From: a gamma proteobacterium symbiont of Ctena orbiculata
GTDB taxonomy: Bacteria > Pseudomonadota > Gammaproteobacteria > Chromatiales > Chromatiaceae
Length of the DNA stretch: 57,138 nucleotides
Assembly (NCBI GenBank): GCA_003094555.1
Contig: NATW01000108.1
Span: 1-57,138 of the forward strand
Direction: 5' to 3'
Below are positions 44,383 through 52,734 of this stretch, one piece after another. Made by a program: the position numbers and the translations under genes. A model generated the notes under the pieces. That model was not told where the DNA came from. It ran no database searches and saw only the letters and a list, made by a program, of their open reading frames with translations. Positions within the stretch are counted from its first letter, which is position 1; each line of letters starts with the position of its first letter.

Positions 44383-47300
44383 ATGCACCAGATTGTCGCC
44401 TTTTCCCTTAAGCAACGGGTTTTCTACAACCTGATGTTTGTGGTGTTGATTGTCGTCGGTTTCATCTCCCTGTTCGCCCTTCCCGCCGAACGCTATCCTA
44501 ATTTCGGTTTTGGCGAGGTCATTATTTCCACTGTTTATCCGGGTGCCTCTTCAGTGGAAGTTGAGAGTCTGGTTACACGAAAAATCGAAGATGCCTTGGA
44601 AAAGGTGGATGATGTGGAGTGGATCAGTTCCACATCATTCAACGGACGCTCGAATATTCGTCTCAAGTTCGTCGATGATTCCGCCTACGATGAACTCTAC
44701 AACGAAGTACGCTTCGAAGTACTGAATATAATCAGCGAACTGCCACAGGGTGTGGATCCACCGTCATTACTGAATGCCAAGGTGCAGGATTGGCTGCCGG
44801 TTATCGCGATAAACCTGGTAGGTGAGCATAGCAATCGTGCCTTGGCACTGATGGGGGAAGAGATCAAGACGCGCCTGTTGAAGATCCCACATGTACAACA
44901 GGTCGATTTCTCAGGCAGGCAGACGCAAGAGTTTCATATCTATCTCGATCCACAGAAGTTACGTGATGTGGGTATAGGCTTTGATCAGGTTGCACAGGTT
45001 TTGAGTTCGGCCAACCTCAGTATACCGGCTGGCAAGTACACCAATCAAAGCGGAGAATACCTGATAAAACTGGACGAGAGATTCCATTCCCTTGAACAGG
45101 TGCAAGCAACCGTGGTTCGAAGAGATGCGGACGGAAGCCTTGTACGGATTCAGGATCTCATCAGCCGCATGGGGATGGATTATCGCGACCCCATCGTGAT
45201 TGCATCTGTGAATGGCAAGCCCGCTCTGGGACTGAAGGTGATCAAATCCGATCAAGGCAATGCAATGGAGATTCGTGATCAGATTGTAGCCGTGATCGAT
45301 GAATTCCGTCCCTTGCTGAAGGCCCAGGGTGTGGATGTGGTGTTGACCCAGGATTCAACCATCTACATCAAGGATGGTTTGACAACACTGGGTATGAACA
45401 TGTTGGTTGGAATTATCCTGGTATCGCTGATCATTTGGTATTTCATGGGTGTACGGAATGCCGGCCTGGTCACTATCGGTATCCCTTTCTCATTCATGAT
45501 CACCATGCTGATCATGTACCTTACCGGTAACAGCCTGAACGAGATTACCCTGTTCTCCTTCGTATTGGTAACAGGCATCGTGGTGGATGATGCGATTGTG
45601 GTGACGGAGAATATCTATCGTCACGTACAACAAGGAGAGCCTCTGCGAGATGCGATAATCAACGGTACGGCAGAAGTGGCGTTACCGGTGATCTCGGCCA
45701 CCATGACCACGGTGGCCGCATTTTTGCCGATGTTGATCATGTCGGGTTCTACCGGACAGTTCTTTGCATTGGTACCGAAAGCGGTTAGCTTCGCCATTAT
45801 CGCTTCTCTCATCGAGTGCCTGTTGATCCTGCCGATTCACTATTTGGATTTCGGTCCACGTCAGCAGAGTGCCGTCGATCTGCTACAGCGGGACAATGCA
45901 ATGATGAGGGTCGCGCGGAGATTCACCGATTGGCTGTTATCCTTGACGCTGCGGTTTCGGCTGTTGTCGGTTCTGGTGGTCAGCCTGCTGTTTGCTGTTT
46001 CGGTAATGATTCTTGCGCTTTCCGCGAGCGGTAAGGTTCCTTTGATCAGAATTCAGTTTTTTCCTGACGATTACAAGCTCTACTATGTGGATATCGTGGG
46101 TCCGAGTAATATCGCGATCGAGGAGGTGGATGAGCGGGTTAAACGCATTGCAGAGACGGTTATGGAGGATGGGCCGGGAATGGCCAGTGCAGCAGCGGGG
46201 CTATCCGGTCTCTATTTCAACGAGGACTACGAACCTATATATGGGAATAATCATGGTTCTGTCATGGTCACCATGCCGAGTGCTTCGGCGCAGAGCTTCG
46301 ATGACCCATTGGCCCATCTCGACCGCATGCGGGAGAAATTAAAACCGATCTATGAGACGGATGGTTATACCCTGCATATCCATCCACAAAATGACGGTCC
46401 ACCAAGTGGCAAGGATATCAATGTGCGGGTTGTGGGAGCGAACGTGGATGCAGTCTCCGGACTTGCCGCAGAGTTGCTGACCTTTATGCAAGCATCATCT
46501 GATATCGGTCCGCATCTGATCGGCCTGGATGATGATCGCGGCGTCCCCAAAAGGTTGTTCCGACTCTCGGTCGAGCAGGAGAGGGTCGCCGAGTTCGGAC
46601 TGGACAACAATCAGGTGGCAAGGCTGGCGGCGAGTGTACTGGACGGCCGTTATCTGGGTAAGTACCGGCATATCGACGAAGAGGTCGATCTGAAACTGCG
46701 GATTGATTCGCAGGCCCTGCAGGACCCGGAAAATGCACTCTATATTCCAGTAGTGGAGGATGCGCAACACCCTGTCTATCTGGCGGACCTGGTGACTGTG
46801 CAGGCATATAATGAACCTGGTGAGATCAAGCGCTACCAGGGGCAGCGGGCGATCAGTTTAAAGGCGGATATTCGTGAAGGGGCACCCACCTCGACCCCCG
46901 CTGTGGTGAGCCGGGTCAGGGACCATTTCGAGACGATTCGCGATCGCTATCCGGGGGCAACAGTGACCTTCGGTGGCGAACACGAGGATACCCAGCGATC
47001 TTTCCAGTCCCTGGCATATGCCTTTATCATCGCTGTTTTGGTGATGTACGTGATTCTGGCGACCCAGTTTCAGTCTTATCTACAGCCGCTGATTATTCTG
47101 TCCGCCGTCGTTTTTGCCCTGATCGGGGTCGTATTCGGCAAATTGGTAACTCAATCACTCTTCACTGTGAACAGTTTCATCGCCGTGATCGGTGTGGCGG
47201 GGGTTGTGGTCAATGACGCCCTGGTGCTGATCGACTTCATCAACAAGCGTTATCGCAAGGGACTTTCCCGGCGTGAAGCGATTATCGAAGGGGTCCATAT

Positions 47301-47532
47301 ACGTCTGCGTCCGATTCTGTTGACCACATTGACCACATCCCTGGGGCTATTGCCGATGGCAATCGGATTTCCCAGCTACTCACTGATCTGGGGAACCATG
47401 GCGTCCACTTTTGTCACGGGTCTGGCCACGGCCACGGCGTTGACCTTGTTTATTATTCCGGTGTTATGGGATCTTTTGCTGGGTTTTCAGGAGTGGTTGC
47501 AAAAACGCAGAATGGCGGGGGCGCAAGCATAG
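44383..47532 (+). CDS. RND efflux transporter permease (AcrB/HAE1-like)
   Basis: Inner membrane pump of 1049 residues with twelve predicted helices and two large periplasmic loops. The N-terminus FSLKQRVFYNLMFVVLIVVG and the porter sequences FPGASS-like VYPGASSVEVE fit HAE1-type transporters. The proton-relay pair is DD in VTGIVVDDAIVVTENIYR (TM4), and the second half has GVVVNDALVLIDFIN. No membrane fusion protein or outer membrane channel is next to it, so it is an orphan permease that may use partners from elsewhere. The substrate is unknown. A terminator-like hairpin follows. Confidence 0.95.
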   Translation: MHQIVAFSLKQRVFYNLMFVVLIVVGFISLFALPAERYPNFGFGEVIISTVYPGASSVEVESLVTRKIEDALEKVDDVEWISSTSFNGRSNIRLKFVDDSAYDELYNEVRFEVLNIISELPQGVDPPSLLNAKVQDWLPVIAINLVGEHSNRALALMGEEIKTRLLKIPHVQQVDFSGRQTQEFHIYLDPQKLRDVGIGFDQVAQVLSSANLSIPAGKYTNQSGEYLIKLDERFHSLEQVQATVVRRDADGSLVRIQDLISRMGMDYRDPIVIASVNGKPALGLKVIKSDQGNAMEIRDQIVAVIDEFRPLLKAQGVDVVLTQDSTIYIKDGLTTLGMNMLVGIILVSLIIWYFMGVRNAGLVTIGIPFSFMITMLIMYLTGNSLNEITLFSFVLVTGIVVDDAIVVTENIYRHVQQGEPLRDAIINGTAEVALPVISATMTTVAAFLPMLIMSGSTGQFFALVPKAVSFAIIASLIECLLILPIHYLDFGPRQQSAVDLLQRDNAMMRVARRFTDWLLSLTLRFRLLSVLVVSLLFAVSVMILALSASGKVPLIRIQFFPDDYKLYYVDIVGPSNIAIEEVDERVKRIAETVMEDGPGMASAAAGLSGLYFNEDYEPIYGNNHGSVMVTMPSASAQSFDDPLAHLDRMREKLKPIYETDGYTLHIHPQNDGPPSGKDINVRVVGANVDAVSGLAAELLTFMQASSDIGPHLIGLDDDRGVPKRLFRLSVEQERVAEFGLDNNQVARLAASVLDGRYLGKYRHIDEEVDLKLRIDSQALQDPENALYIPVVEDAQHPVYLADLVTVQAYNEPGEIKRYQGQRAISLKADIREGAPTSTPAVVSRVRDHFETIRDRYPGATVTFGGEHEDTQRSFQSLAYAFIIAVLVMYVILATQFQSYLQPLIILSAVVFALIGVVFGKLVTQSLFTVNSFIAVIGVAGVVVNDALVLIDFINKRYRKGLSRREAIIEGVHIRLRPILLTTLTTSLGLLPMAIGFPSYSLIWGTMASTFVTGLATATALTLFIIPVLWDLLLGFQEWLQKRRMAGAQA

Positions 47533-47542
47533 GAATAAAAAA

Positions 47543-47563
47543 ACGCCCGCATATAGCGGGCGT
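47543..47563. terminator. Hairpin between the RND and PEP-CTERM genes, likely bidirectional
   Basis: ACGCCCGC (47543-47550) and GCGGGCGT (47556-47563) form an 8-bp stem with a 5-nt loop. On the plus strand CCATTTT follows. On the minus strand seven T follow directly, which makes it a good terminator for the minus-strand PEP-CTERM gene and a weaker one for the RND gene. Confidence 0.88.
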
Positions 47564-47587
47564 CCATTTTCGAGGAGAGTCAATAGT

Positions 47588-48346
47588 TTAAGCGTTCTTC
47601 TTTCTGTAGAGACGTGAGGCGCCTATGCCCAGAAGGCCCATGCCTAAAAGTACGAGTGTTGAGGGCTCGGGTACATTCACTTCCACTTCCTGGTCTACCG
47701 GTTCCGGTGAGTCATCATAGGTATAGCTGACATACACGTTGCCGCTCCAGGCGTTGTATTTATTGCGTTGTACACAGTTGTCATATGGGCCGCAACGAGT
47801 CAGGTCTGCAACCAAAGTACGTACGATTCTCAAATCAAGGGTGTTATTGCCGATAAAATCATCCAGACCGAAGCTGGACAGATCGAAGGAATCGTCGAAC
47901 GAACCTGTTTCTGAGCTGCCATCCACACAACTCAGAAGATCCCGGCAGTTGTTTCTGATAACCTCGCGGTTGATCTCAACTTCCCGGTTAGGGTCGACCA
48001 GACGAACTGCTTGGCGGCTGATGGAACGGCCAGCACCTGAGGCGGAAGCTCTGAACCTGGTGTCATAGGATTGAACCACTGAACCAAGGTTCCAGTCACT
48101 CTCGAACCAGATATTCACGTCCAATAACTGACCCAGAGAAGCGTCGAATCGATCCATGGAGACCGTCTGTGCATCTCTACGTTCGGTTCGAACGCCGGTA
48201 TCAGCAGAATAATCGAAGATATCTTGGCTGCTGAAGCTGAAGGAAGCCATGTCCCCAATACTCAGGATGGTGGCGCTTGATGTGCTACTGAAGGCGCAGA
48301 GTGCTAAGATGGCACTGGTCTTGAGTAAAGTCTGCTTGATGTTCAT
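47588..48346 (-). CDS. Secreted PEP-CTERM sorting-domain protein
   Basis: Protein of 252 residues. A signal peptide ends near SSTSSAT (residues 19-26). The mature part has an all-beta look with two cysteine pairs (NNCRDLLSC, RCGPYDNC). The C-terminus is a textbook PEP-CTERM signal: VPEPSTLVLLGMGLLGIGA, then basic SRLYRKK. Such proteins are processed by exosortase and anchored or released at the surface, often with exopolysaccharide. Neither the exosortase nor polysaccharide genes are in this window. The body resembles choice-of-anchor domains. The exact role is unknown. Confidence 0.9.
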   Translation of the reverse strand: MNIKQTLLKTSAILALCAFSSTSSATILSIGDMASFSFSSQDIFDYSADTGVRTERRDAQTVSMDRFDASLGQLLDVNIWFESDWNLGSVVQSYDTRFRASASGAGRSISRQAVRLVDPNREVEINREVIRNNCRDLLSCVDGSSETGSFDDSFDLSSFGLDDFIGNNTLDLRIVRTLVADLTRCGPYDNCVQRNKYNAWSGNVYVSYTYDDSPEPVDQEVEVNVPEPSTLVLLGMGLLGIGASRLYRKKNA

Positions 48347-48613
48347 GATGTATCCTCGAAGATATTAATTTAATGCTCCTGCCCTGTAGTAATACAGGTT
48401 CCGTGCCAAAAAATAATTATATTTATTATTCAGATAGTTACATGTTTTTGTTACTTCAGTGAAACCAGGCTGTAAACTATTCCGACAACTGCGCGATTCT
48501 GAATTAATTCCTTTAATTATAATGAGTTATGGGGTATTGGCGGACCACTGTAGGAATAATAGTCACATAAAATCACAGTATTTAACTTTGGGGTGTAAGA
48601 GTTTCCAGAAAAG

Positions 48614-49291
48614 ATGAAATTGATCGCAATAGAAACGGCCGCCGAGGCCTGCTCAGCCGCACTCTATCTCAGTGGCGATATATCGATACGTTACAAAATT
48701 TTGCCCCGTGGACACAGTGAATCGATCCTGGAGATGGTTGATGATCTTCTGCGGGAGGCAAATCTGACTCCCGCATCCCTGGATGCTGTGGCGTTCGGCC
48801 GCGGCCCTGGTTCATTTACCGGTGTGCGGATTGCGACGGGTGTGATTCAGGGAGTTGCCTTTGCGGCGGACTTGCCGGTGGTGGGAGTATCGACCCTGGC
48901 GGCATTGGCGCAAAGGACCTATCGGGAGAAGGGGGAGCGCAAACTCCTTACTGCCTTTGATGCCAGAATGGGGGAGCTCTATTGGGCCGGTTACAGGGTA
49001 GGAGAAAAGGAGCTTGTCGTGCCCGCTATTCCGGAACAGGTCGGATCCCCACAGCAGGTGGAGATTCCTCATGATGACGAATGGTATGGGGTTGGTTCCG
49101 GGTGGAGAGCCTACAGCGAACAGCTGGAGCAGCGCCTGCGGGGCACACTGTTGGGTTTCAAAGCGGAGATCTACTGCAGCGCCCGGGATATCGCCTCGCT
49201 GGCGGCTGCGGATTACCAGGCAGGTCTTGCGGTTGCTCCAGAGCATGCCCTCCCGGTCTATCTACGCAATCAGGTCACCAACAAGCTGTGA
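48614..49291 (+). CDS. tsaB: tRNA threonylcarbamoyladenosine protein TsaB
   Basis: TsaB of 225 residues, the ASKHA-fold partner that holds TsaD and TsaE during t6A37 synthesis on ANN-decoding tRNAs. Motifs are LIAIETAAEACSAAL at the start, GHSESILEMVDDLL, and AFGRGPGSFTGVRIATGV near 60-77. The length is normal. About 270 nt of non-coding DNA separate it from the divergent PEP-CTERM gene. It converges on the Slp lipoprotein pair 45 nt later. Confidence 0.95.
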   Translation: MKLIAIETAAEACSAALYLSGDISIRYKILPRGHSESILEMVDDLLREANLTPASLDAVAFGRGPGSFTGVRIATGVIQGVAFAADLPVVGVSTLAALAQRTYREKGERKLLTAFDARMGELYWAGYRVGEKELVVPAIPEQVGSPQQVEIPHDDEWYGVGSGWRAYSEQLEQRLRGTLLGFKAEIYCSARDIASLAAADYQAGLAVAPEHALPVYLRNQVTNKL

Positions 49292-49336
49292 TTTCGGGGT
49301 AAAGTCTGGCAATCTACTGGTGTTTGTCCTTCTATT

Positions 49337-49846
49337 TCAGAAGCTTATGCCGATACCACCAAAACCCCCACCTCCCGAACTGGCGCCAAAACCGAAGTGT
49401 ATACGTGGTTTCGACCTGGCTTTGCGCTCAGGCCAGAGCATAATCTCATCACACCGCAATATGGGGAATGGATAGCCACTATCGGCAACCTGACCTTGAC
49501 GGATCGCCGAGAATTTACCGGTCGCCGTTACCTGTCGGCCAATCCCATACTCCACCAACTCGAGATAACCTGGTTGTTGCGCAATGAAACGTCCTATGGA
49601 GTTCGCTTCCGTATCGGGACGTCCATCCTCGTCAAGGGGATAGGCCAGAATCTGGATCTCGGTGGTATCGCGCAGATTTCGGGTCTCGATAATGACACCC
49701 CCCCATTGCAGGAGAGGGGCGTCGGGGTTCGGTTGCGAGGAGGAGGCCTGCAGGGGCGTGACAGTACGGTCAGCGACGGGTATCACCGGCTGGCTGCTGC
49801 AGGCCTGCAACAGTGCCGCTAGAATCAGGATTCGAGACCGGCGCAT
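49337..49846 (-). CDS. Slp-family outer membrane lipoprotein (second copy)
   Basis: Lipoprotein of 169 residues: a short signal RSRILILAALLQAC gives a lipobox (LQAC, Cys at residue 16). The body carries the Slp features LLQWGGVIIETRNL, TEIQILAYPLDEDGRP and SIGRFIAQQPGYLE. Slp proteins are stationary-phase or acid-stress outer membrane lipoproteins in E. coli. The C-terminus is Gly-rich (FGFGASSGGGGFGGIG). It lies 8 nt after the first Slp gene, so this is a tandem duplication in one transcript. Confidence 0.87.
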   Translation of the reverse strand: MRRSRILILAALLQACSSQPVIPVADRTVTPLQASSSQPNPDAPLLQWGGVIIETRNLRDTTEIQILAYPLDEDGRPDTEANSIGRFIAQQPGYLELVEYGIGRQVTATGKFSAIRQGQVADSGYPFPILRCDEIMLWPERKARSKPRIHFGFGASSGGGGFGGIGISF

Positions 49847-49854
49847 CGAGTCTA

Positions 49855-50403
49855 TTACCAGTAGTAGTAGGGGTATCTACGCCAGTAGGGATAATAGAAG
49901 GGGTCGTAGAAGGGGTCGTAGTAGTAGGGATGGGCGTAGACCTTATCCTCCGGCCAGAGGTAATAGGCCTCTACCGCAACCACCGGGTAGGGGTAGGGAT
50001 AGTCTCCGACCGGTTTTTCCACCACCTCCTGGATAGTGCCGGTGACGGTGAGCTCCCGGTTCTTCGGATACTCTTCCGGCTCCAGGTAACCCTCGATACG
50101 AGCAATAAAGCGGCCGATGCTGCGACTCTCCTGTTTGGGTTTACCCTCATCGTCGAGTTGACGGGAAAGGATTTCAATCCGGGTTTCCGTTGCCAGGTTT
50201 TCAACCGAGATGATATCGCCACCCCAACGTATTTTGGCGTCTATGAACTGCTGCTGCCGCTGCTGTACTTCGTCGACATGGATATTACTCGCGGGGGGGG
50301 TGCCGATGACCTTTGGGACATTGGAGGCGCACCCTGCGAACAGAAATAGGCAGAGGATGCTTAGGATTGAGAGTCTGTCGCATCTTTTGTTGGTGTAAAT
50401 CAT
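49855..50403 (-). CDS. Slp-family outer membrane lipoprotein (first copy)
   Basis: Lipoprotein of 182 residues with a signal peptide and lipobox FAGC (Cys at 25). The Slp core is IRWGGDIISVENL, TRIEILSRQLDDEGKP and SIGRFIARIEGYLEP, clearly paralogous to the gene 8 nt downstream. The C-terminus differs: it is a Tyr/Pro tail (KVYAHPYYYDPFYDPF onward), with 12 Tyr in the last 27 residues. Such aromatic tails are known in some surface lipoproteins, but their role is unclear. Its promoter should be in the 120 nt before the ATG. Confidence 0.88.
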   Translation of the reverse strand: MIYTNKRCDRLSILSILCLFLFAGCASNVPKVIGTPPASNIHVDEVQQRQQQFIDAKIRWGGDIISVENLATETRIEILSRQLDDEGKPKQESRSIGRFIARIEGYLEPEEYPKNRELTVTGTIQEVVEKPVGDYPYPYPVVAVEAYYLWPEDKVYAHPYYYDPFYDPFYYPYWRRYPYYYW

Positions 50404-50525
50404 CTGTCCAGGGCAATCCAGTGTCTATCCTAATATGACTCTATTCATTTGATTAAATTCCTTCAAATAATAGCCGGTCTGATGATTGAGCCTGGTAAGG
50501 CCGATAGGGTTATGCCTATGTGTGT

Positions 50526-51527
50526 CTACTCGACTATACGTTCCTTCTCTGCCTCTTCCTGATAGTAGTAGTCATAGTTTTGGTGCATATGATTGGTGAA
50601 CGACCAGGCTTCGTTATATGACAAACCGCTGTTTTTGGGGATGATGACCTTGACGTAGAGATTGTTGTCCTGCTTTTTCAGACGCTTGAGATTTTTTTCC
50701 AGCTGTTTGCGGGATATTGACGAAAACCTGGTGTCGCTTGGTCCCTTGTAATCAATGCGGAAGTATTTTCCGGATTTTGTATAACGCACCTCCACCACTG
50801 TTTTACCTTTGGCGGTGCGAGCCGGTCGTAACAGTTTATTGTACTGAATCTCGAGTTTTGAGTAGTCCTGTTTTAGATCGACCAGCTGCTCATCCGCTTC
50901 CTGGTTGCGAGTCAGGGCGGCGAGTAGCTCCTGGTCTTTTTCGCTCAGTTTTAACCGCAGCTGTTCCAGGTCCTGCTGTGTACTTTCCTGGCGGACATTG
51001 GCCTGTTCCAAGTCGAGCTGGAGATTCTCAATATTACGATTGGACTCAGCGATCAGGTTTTGTAATCGGCTGGTCTCCTGGTTCAAGCGTGTCACTTGAG
51101 TGGTTAACAGCTCACGCTCTTGTGTCAGCAGTTTGTGCTTGCGATCAATCTCATCTCGCTCGCGACTGAGATTGGTGATCTGAAAGCGTTGGCTGGAAAT
51201 GGCAGCCTCCTGTTCTTCAGATCGTTCAGTCATCTGCATCAGCTGCATGCGCAACATGGTGATTTCATGCTCACGGGCAATCAATCGATCTTCCAGGGTC
51301 TCATTCTCCTGGTCTGTTGTACGTACGAGTTCCATGGCTTCCTGCTCGGAAGCTATGGACAATCTGAGTTGGCTTAGCAGTTCCATGTTACGCAGCAACA
51401 GGATCACCATCGCGAGCAGGAAAATCATCACGATAACGGTCATGATATCCGTGAAGGAGGGCCAGAAACTGTCTTCCCCCTGATTGCCTTGCTGATTGAA
51501 ACGGAGATCGATGAAGTCGTTATCCAT
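50526..51527 (-). CDS. MotB/TolR-like protein with long coiled coil
   Basis: Protein of 333 residues from ATG 51527 (TTG 51536 would add three residues). A single N-terminal membrane helix carries an Asp near its start (SFWPSFTDIMTVIVMIFLLAM, given as SFWPSFTDIMT and VIVMIFLLAM; D27), the position of the proton-carrying Asp in MotB/ExbD. A coiled coil follows (about 50-230), and the last 100 residues form an alpha/beta domain (VVEVRYTKSGKYFRIDY, LYVKVIIPKNSG) that is not a recognisable OmpA peptidoglycan-binding domain. It starts 5 nt after the MotA-like gene. Together they look like a proton-driven 5:2 motor of unknown task. Confidence 0.83.
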   Translation of the reverse strand: MDNDFIDLRFNQQGNQGEDSFWPSFTDIMTVIVMIFLLAMVILLLRNMELLSQLRLSIASEQEAMELVRTTDQENETLEDRLIAREHEITMLRMQLMQMTERSEEQEAAISSQRFQITNLSRERDEIDRKHKLLTQERELLTTQVTRLNQETSRLQNLIAESNRNIENLQLDLEQANVRQESTQQDLEQLRLKLSEKDQELLAALTRNQEADEQLVDLKQDYSKLEIQYNKLLRPARTAKGKTVVEVRYTKSGKYFRIDYKGPSDTRFSSISRKQLEKNLKRLKKQDNNLYVKVIIPKNSGLSYNEAWSFTNHMHQNYDYYYQEEAEKERIVE

Positions 51528-51532
51528 CAGTA

Positions 51533-52462
51533 TCAATCATCCTCGTGCAGGCGGAAACCGACCTTCAAGACATGTTTTATCTCCGCCATGTCGTTATGCA
51601 GCGCCTCACTCTTCTCTTCATATCCCTGAAGGGTCTCAAGGATGCGTTGCTCCACGCTTTCAAAGGTCTGCTGGGACTGCTCCATCTGGTTGACCAGTTC
51701 CTGCAGGGAACGCACCAGACCGGTGAATTCATACAGGGCGCTGTCGGTTTGAACCTGGAACCGGGGGATCAGTTCATTCACAGTAACCTGCTCTACCGCG
51801 CTGATCAGGTTGGTTTGCACATCACCCAGCTTGAGATGGAAATAGCCGAAGAAGATAAAACAGATAATCGCGGTTATGGTTGTAGATAGTGCTGTGGACA
51901 TGCCGTGGACCACCATACCCATGCCGCTCACATTGATCGAGGTGGCGAGTTGATCGGAGGCGCCGATCAGGGCAATGGAGAGTGAGACGATGGTACCGAA
52001 GACGCCGGTCAATATAAGGATGTTATTGATGAATTTAGGCAGGCTGTTGCGGGTGCTCTCATTGGCGACCAAGGTGGATGCCAGGGAACCATGGTTGATT
52101 GGGCAGTTTGCCTTGTGCAATCCCAGCATGGTCCGGTAGCGGTTGGCGATGATGGCCTTCTTATGAATCAGGTTCAGCGGGTCCTGCTCACCTTCGCGCA
52201 GGTTGCGCAGGAAACGGATCAGGGCATTCTCTTCCGCCGCATAGTGGAGGAAGATGGTGATCATGCGCAGTATACCGATCGCGAACAGCCCAACGATGGT
52301 GCCATTGATGATCAGCCCGGTGCTGGTGAGTTGATTGCGGAAATAGACATCATTGATGAATTCGTACTTCCAAACAATGAGTGCTGCAATCACAGCAGAG
52401 AGGAGTATCATCCGTATCAGGATATTACGGCTGAAGTTTCGACGTAACTGTATGCTTCCCAA
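51533..52462 (-). CDS. MotA/TolQ/ExbB-like proton channel protein
   Basis: Protein of 309 residues with four predicted helices: 14-38, 45-73, 143-167 (ILILTGVFGTIVSLSIALIG) and 177-206 (GMSTALSTTITAIICFIFFG). The last two carry the MotA/TolQ-type Gly/Ser/Thr pattern that lines the channel. A C-terminal cytoplasmic helix and coil covers about 215-309. The start is TTG 52462 with GGGAG 8 nt upstream; no better ATG is available. It is followed at once by the MotB-like gene. It resembles general MotA/TolQ/ExbB channels more than flagellar MotA. There are no flagellar, Tol or TonB genes here. Confidence 0.85.
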   Translation of the reverse strand: MGSIQLRRNFSRNILIRMILLSAVIAALIVWKYEFINDVYFRNQLTSTGLIINGTIVGLFAIGILRMITIFLHYAAEENALIRFLRNLREGEQDPLNLIHKKAIIANRYRTMLGLHKANCPINHGSLASTLVANESTRNSLPKFINNILILTGVFGTIVSLSIALIGASDQLATSINVSGMGMVVHGMSTALSTTITAIICFIFFGYFHLKLGDVQTNLISAVEQVTVNELIPRFQVQTDSALYEFTGLVRSLQELVNQMEQSQQTFESVEQRILETLQGYEEKSEALHNDMAEIKHVLKVGFRLHEDD

Positions 52463-52734
52463 CGCTCTGCTCCCGGCAATATAGATTCTCGTTATCAGTC
52501 ACTTAATGCGGTGAGCTCAATGGGGTGGATTGCACAGATGTTGTTCAGTTGGCGAAAAGATCCTCGGTCATGGCATATCTAAAAAATGCTGTAGGTCGTT
52601 TCCGCTATTTGAATCAATCACTTGCGATATTTGGCCACTGTGAGCCCGCGATTTTTGTGTGCCACAGTGTAACCCAGCCAAGTGGACCTCGCCATAAATC
52701 CTGCAACTTTCTGCCACTTCCGAGAGGATTGTAA

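Noticed and set aside
50526-52462. Calling the motor pair a Zorya defence system
   Set aside because: Only the two motor-like genes are present. zorC, zorD or zorE-type genes are absent and the MotB-like protein lacks the OmpA-type domain.
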